A stretch of 64,000 nt of DNA from Marinospirillum alkalitolerans (GTDB taxonomy: Bacteria > Pseudomonadota > Gammaproteobacteria > Pseudomonadales > Halomonadaceae). The position numbers and the translations under genes are program-made. The notes under the pieces are model-generated. The model ran no database searches and was not told the origin of the DNA. It saw nothing but the letters and a program-made list of their open reading frames with translations. The stretch is from the NCBI RefSeq assembly GCF_045055655.1, contig NZ_JBANFI010000008.1, positions 1 through 64,000 of the forward strand, in the 5' to 3' direction. Positions 63,417-64,000 of the stretch are shown in pieces (position 1 is the first letter of the stretch; each line of letters begins with the position of its first letter).

Positions 63417-64000
63417 TTACTCGAGGTGCTGACCAGGAAGCAAGGAGAAGTGTTGACCGCTCGGTAATCGTGTTCGATCCCAGTGCTGTACGGCCAGTGA
63501 CAGGAGTGCCTCAACCGACAAGCTGGCCCATTCAGCCAGGATGGGCTGGTTCAGATACTCGAGGGCTTGGATGAGATGGGCGCTGGCGCGTGAGGCGCAG
63601 ATAGCGGGTGCATGGTTTTGCTTGGAGAGCTTTTGCCCCTGAGCATTGATGATCAACGGCAAATGCAGGTAGGTCGGCGGTTTTTGTTCAGGAGCCAGCG
63701 CCTGATAGAGAGCCAGCTGCCAGGGTGTGGAATCCAGTAGATCGTAACCGCGCACTAGATGCGTCATTCCGGCTTCAAGATCATCGACCACCACGGCAAG
63801 TTGATAGGCCCAGTAGCCATCTCGGCGACGAATGATCGGGTCGCCTATCTCTAAGAAGTTAAAAGCTTGATGCCCTTGGAGCTGATCCTCCCAGCAGAGG
63901 AGGCTGTTTTCTTCCAGTGCAAAGCGCCAGGCGGGGGCCAGGTGGGTATGGGGTGGAGGCTGGTGACGGCAATGACCCAGATAGATGGATTGGCCTTGGC
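63417..64000 (-). CDS. gluQ: Glutamyl-Q tRNA(Asp) synthetase, 5' end cut by window
   Basis: The frame is open from the right edge to the stop at 63417, giving the last 194 residues or so. GluQ attaches glutamate to queuosine in the anticodon of tRNA-Asp. Visible are the YLGHCRH cysteine region, DPIIRRRDGYWAYQLAVVVDD typical of glutamyl-tRNA synthetase relatives (read as two parts), and the class I motif QKLSKQN. The anticodon-binding domain of GltX is absent, as expected. It is followed by the cbrX-like gene, as in Pseudomonas. Confidence 0.95.
   Translation of the reverse strand, partial: QGQSIYLGHCRHQPPPHTHLAPAWRFALEENSLLCWEDQLQGHQAFNFLEIGDPIIRRRDGYWAYQLAVVVDDLEAGMTHLVRGYDLLDSTPWQLALYQALAPEQKPPTYLHLPLIINAQGQKLSKQNHAPAICASRASAHLIQALEYLNQPILAEWASLSVEALLSLAVQHWDRTRLPSGQHFSLLPGQHLE

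Overview
The window is a gammaproteobacterial chromosome segment. It is densely coded, moderately GC-rich, and has short intergenic gaps with clear Rho-independent terminators. The order from dapB through carAB, greA, yhbY, rlmE, ftsH, folP, glmM, tpiA, secG, tRNA-Leu(GAG), tRNA-fMet, rimP, nusA, infB, rbfA, truB, rpsO and pnp, and then panD, panC, panB, folK, pcnB, cbrB, cbrA and gluQ, is the arrangement I know from Pseudomonas. This points to the Pseudomonadales/Oceanospirillales side of the class. The Aer-like receptors, the fabAB pair, PHA synthase and the gmk-rpoZ-spoT-ridA order fit that placement. I cannot name the genus. No phage, insertion sequence or CRISPR array is visible.

Layout. 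1-3350: two minus-strand signalling genes (an Aer-like receptor, then a PAS-GGDEF-EAL protein cut by the window edge). 3602-5352: fabA-fabB, unsaturated fatty acid synthesis. 5449-9571: minus-strand acyltransferase, RmlD-like protein, Bcr/CflA-type efflux pump and azlCD exporter. 9810-12155: ahpC-ahpF peroxide defence with a hairpin-rich spacer. 12434-16179: gmk, rpoZ, spoT and ridA (nucleotide and (p)ppGpp metabolism). 16249-23512: ribA, hemE, a PHA synthase with a histone-like tail, a second Aer-like receptor and metY. 23669-29722: radA, a CHASE2 adenylate cyclase, a class II-like cyclic nucleotide phosphodiesterase and a GAF/HD-GYP protein, apparently a second-messenger cluster. 29936-52658: the conserved housekeeping block, including two tRNAs and the transcription/translation operon rimP-pnp. 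52726-56782: thiolase, pantothenate genes and folK. 56783-64000: pcnB, a non-coding RNA locus, cbrB, cbrA, a 56-residue membrane protein and gluQ (cut by the edge).

The most interesting region is 58231-58840. Between cbrB and pcnB lies a gene-free stretch whose minus strand carries a near-perfect sigma-54 promoter, eight A-rich 'CA motifs' and a strong terminator. It has the position and architecture of the Pseudomonas CrcZ RNA, which titrates Hfq/Crc to relieve carbon catabolite repression. Here seven of the eight motifs sit inside loops closed by short perfect inverted repeats. A CA motif also abuts the ribosome binding site of fabA, and another lies beside that of glmM, making both candidate targets of the same circuit. 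CbrA (transporter-like sensor kinase), CbrB (NtrC-type activator), the small upstream membrane protein and the RNA would form one regulatory unit.

Several genes start with GTG or TTG (fabA, ribA, carA, rlmE, ftsH, rimP, infB, pnp). I moved starts where the ribosome binding site and family length agreed.
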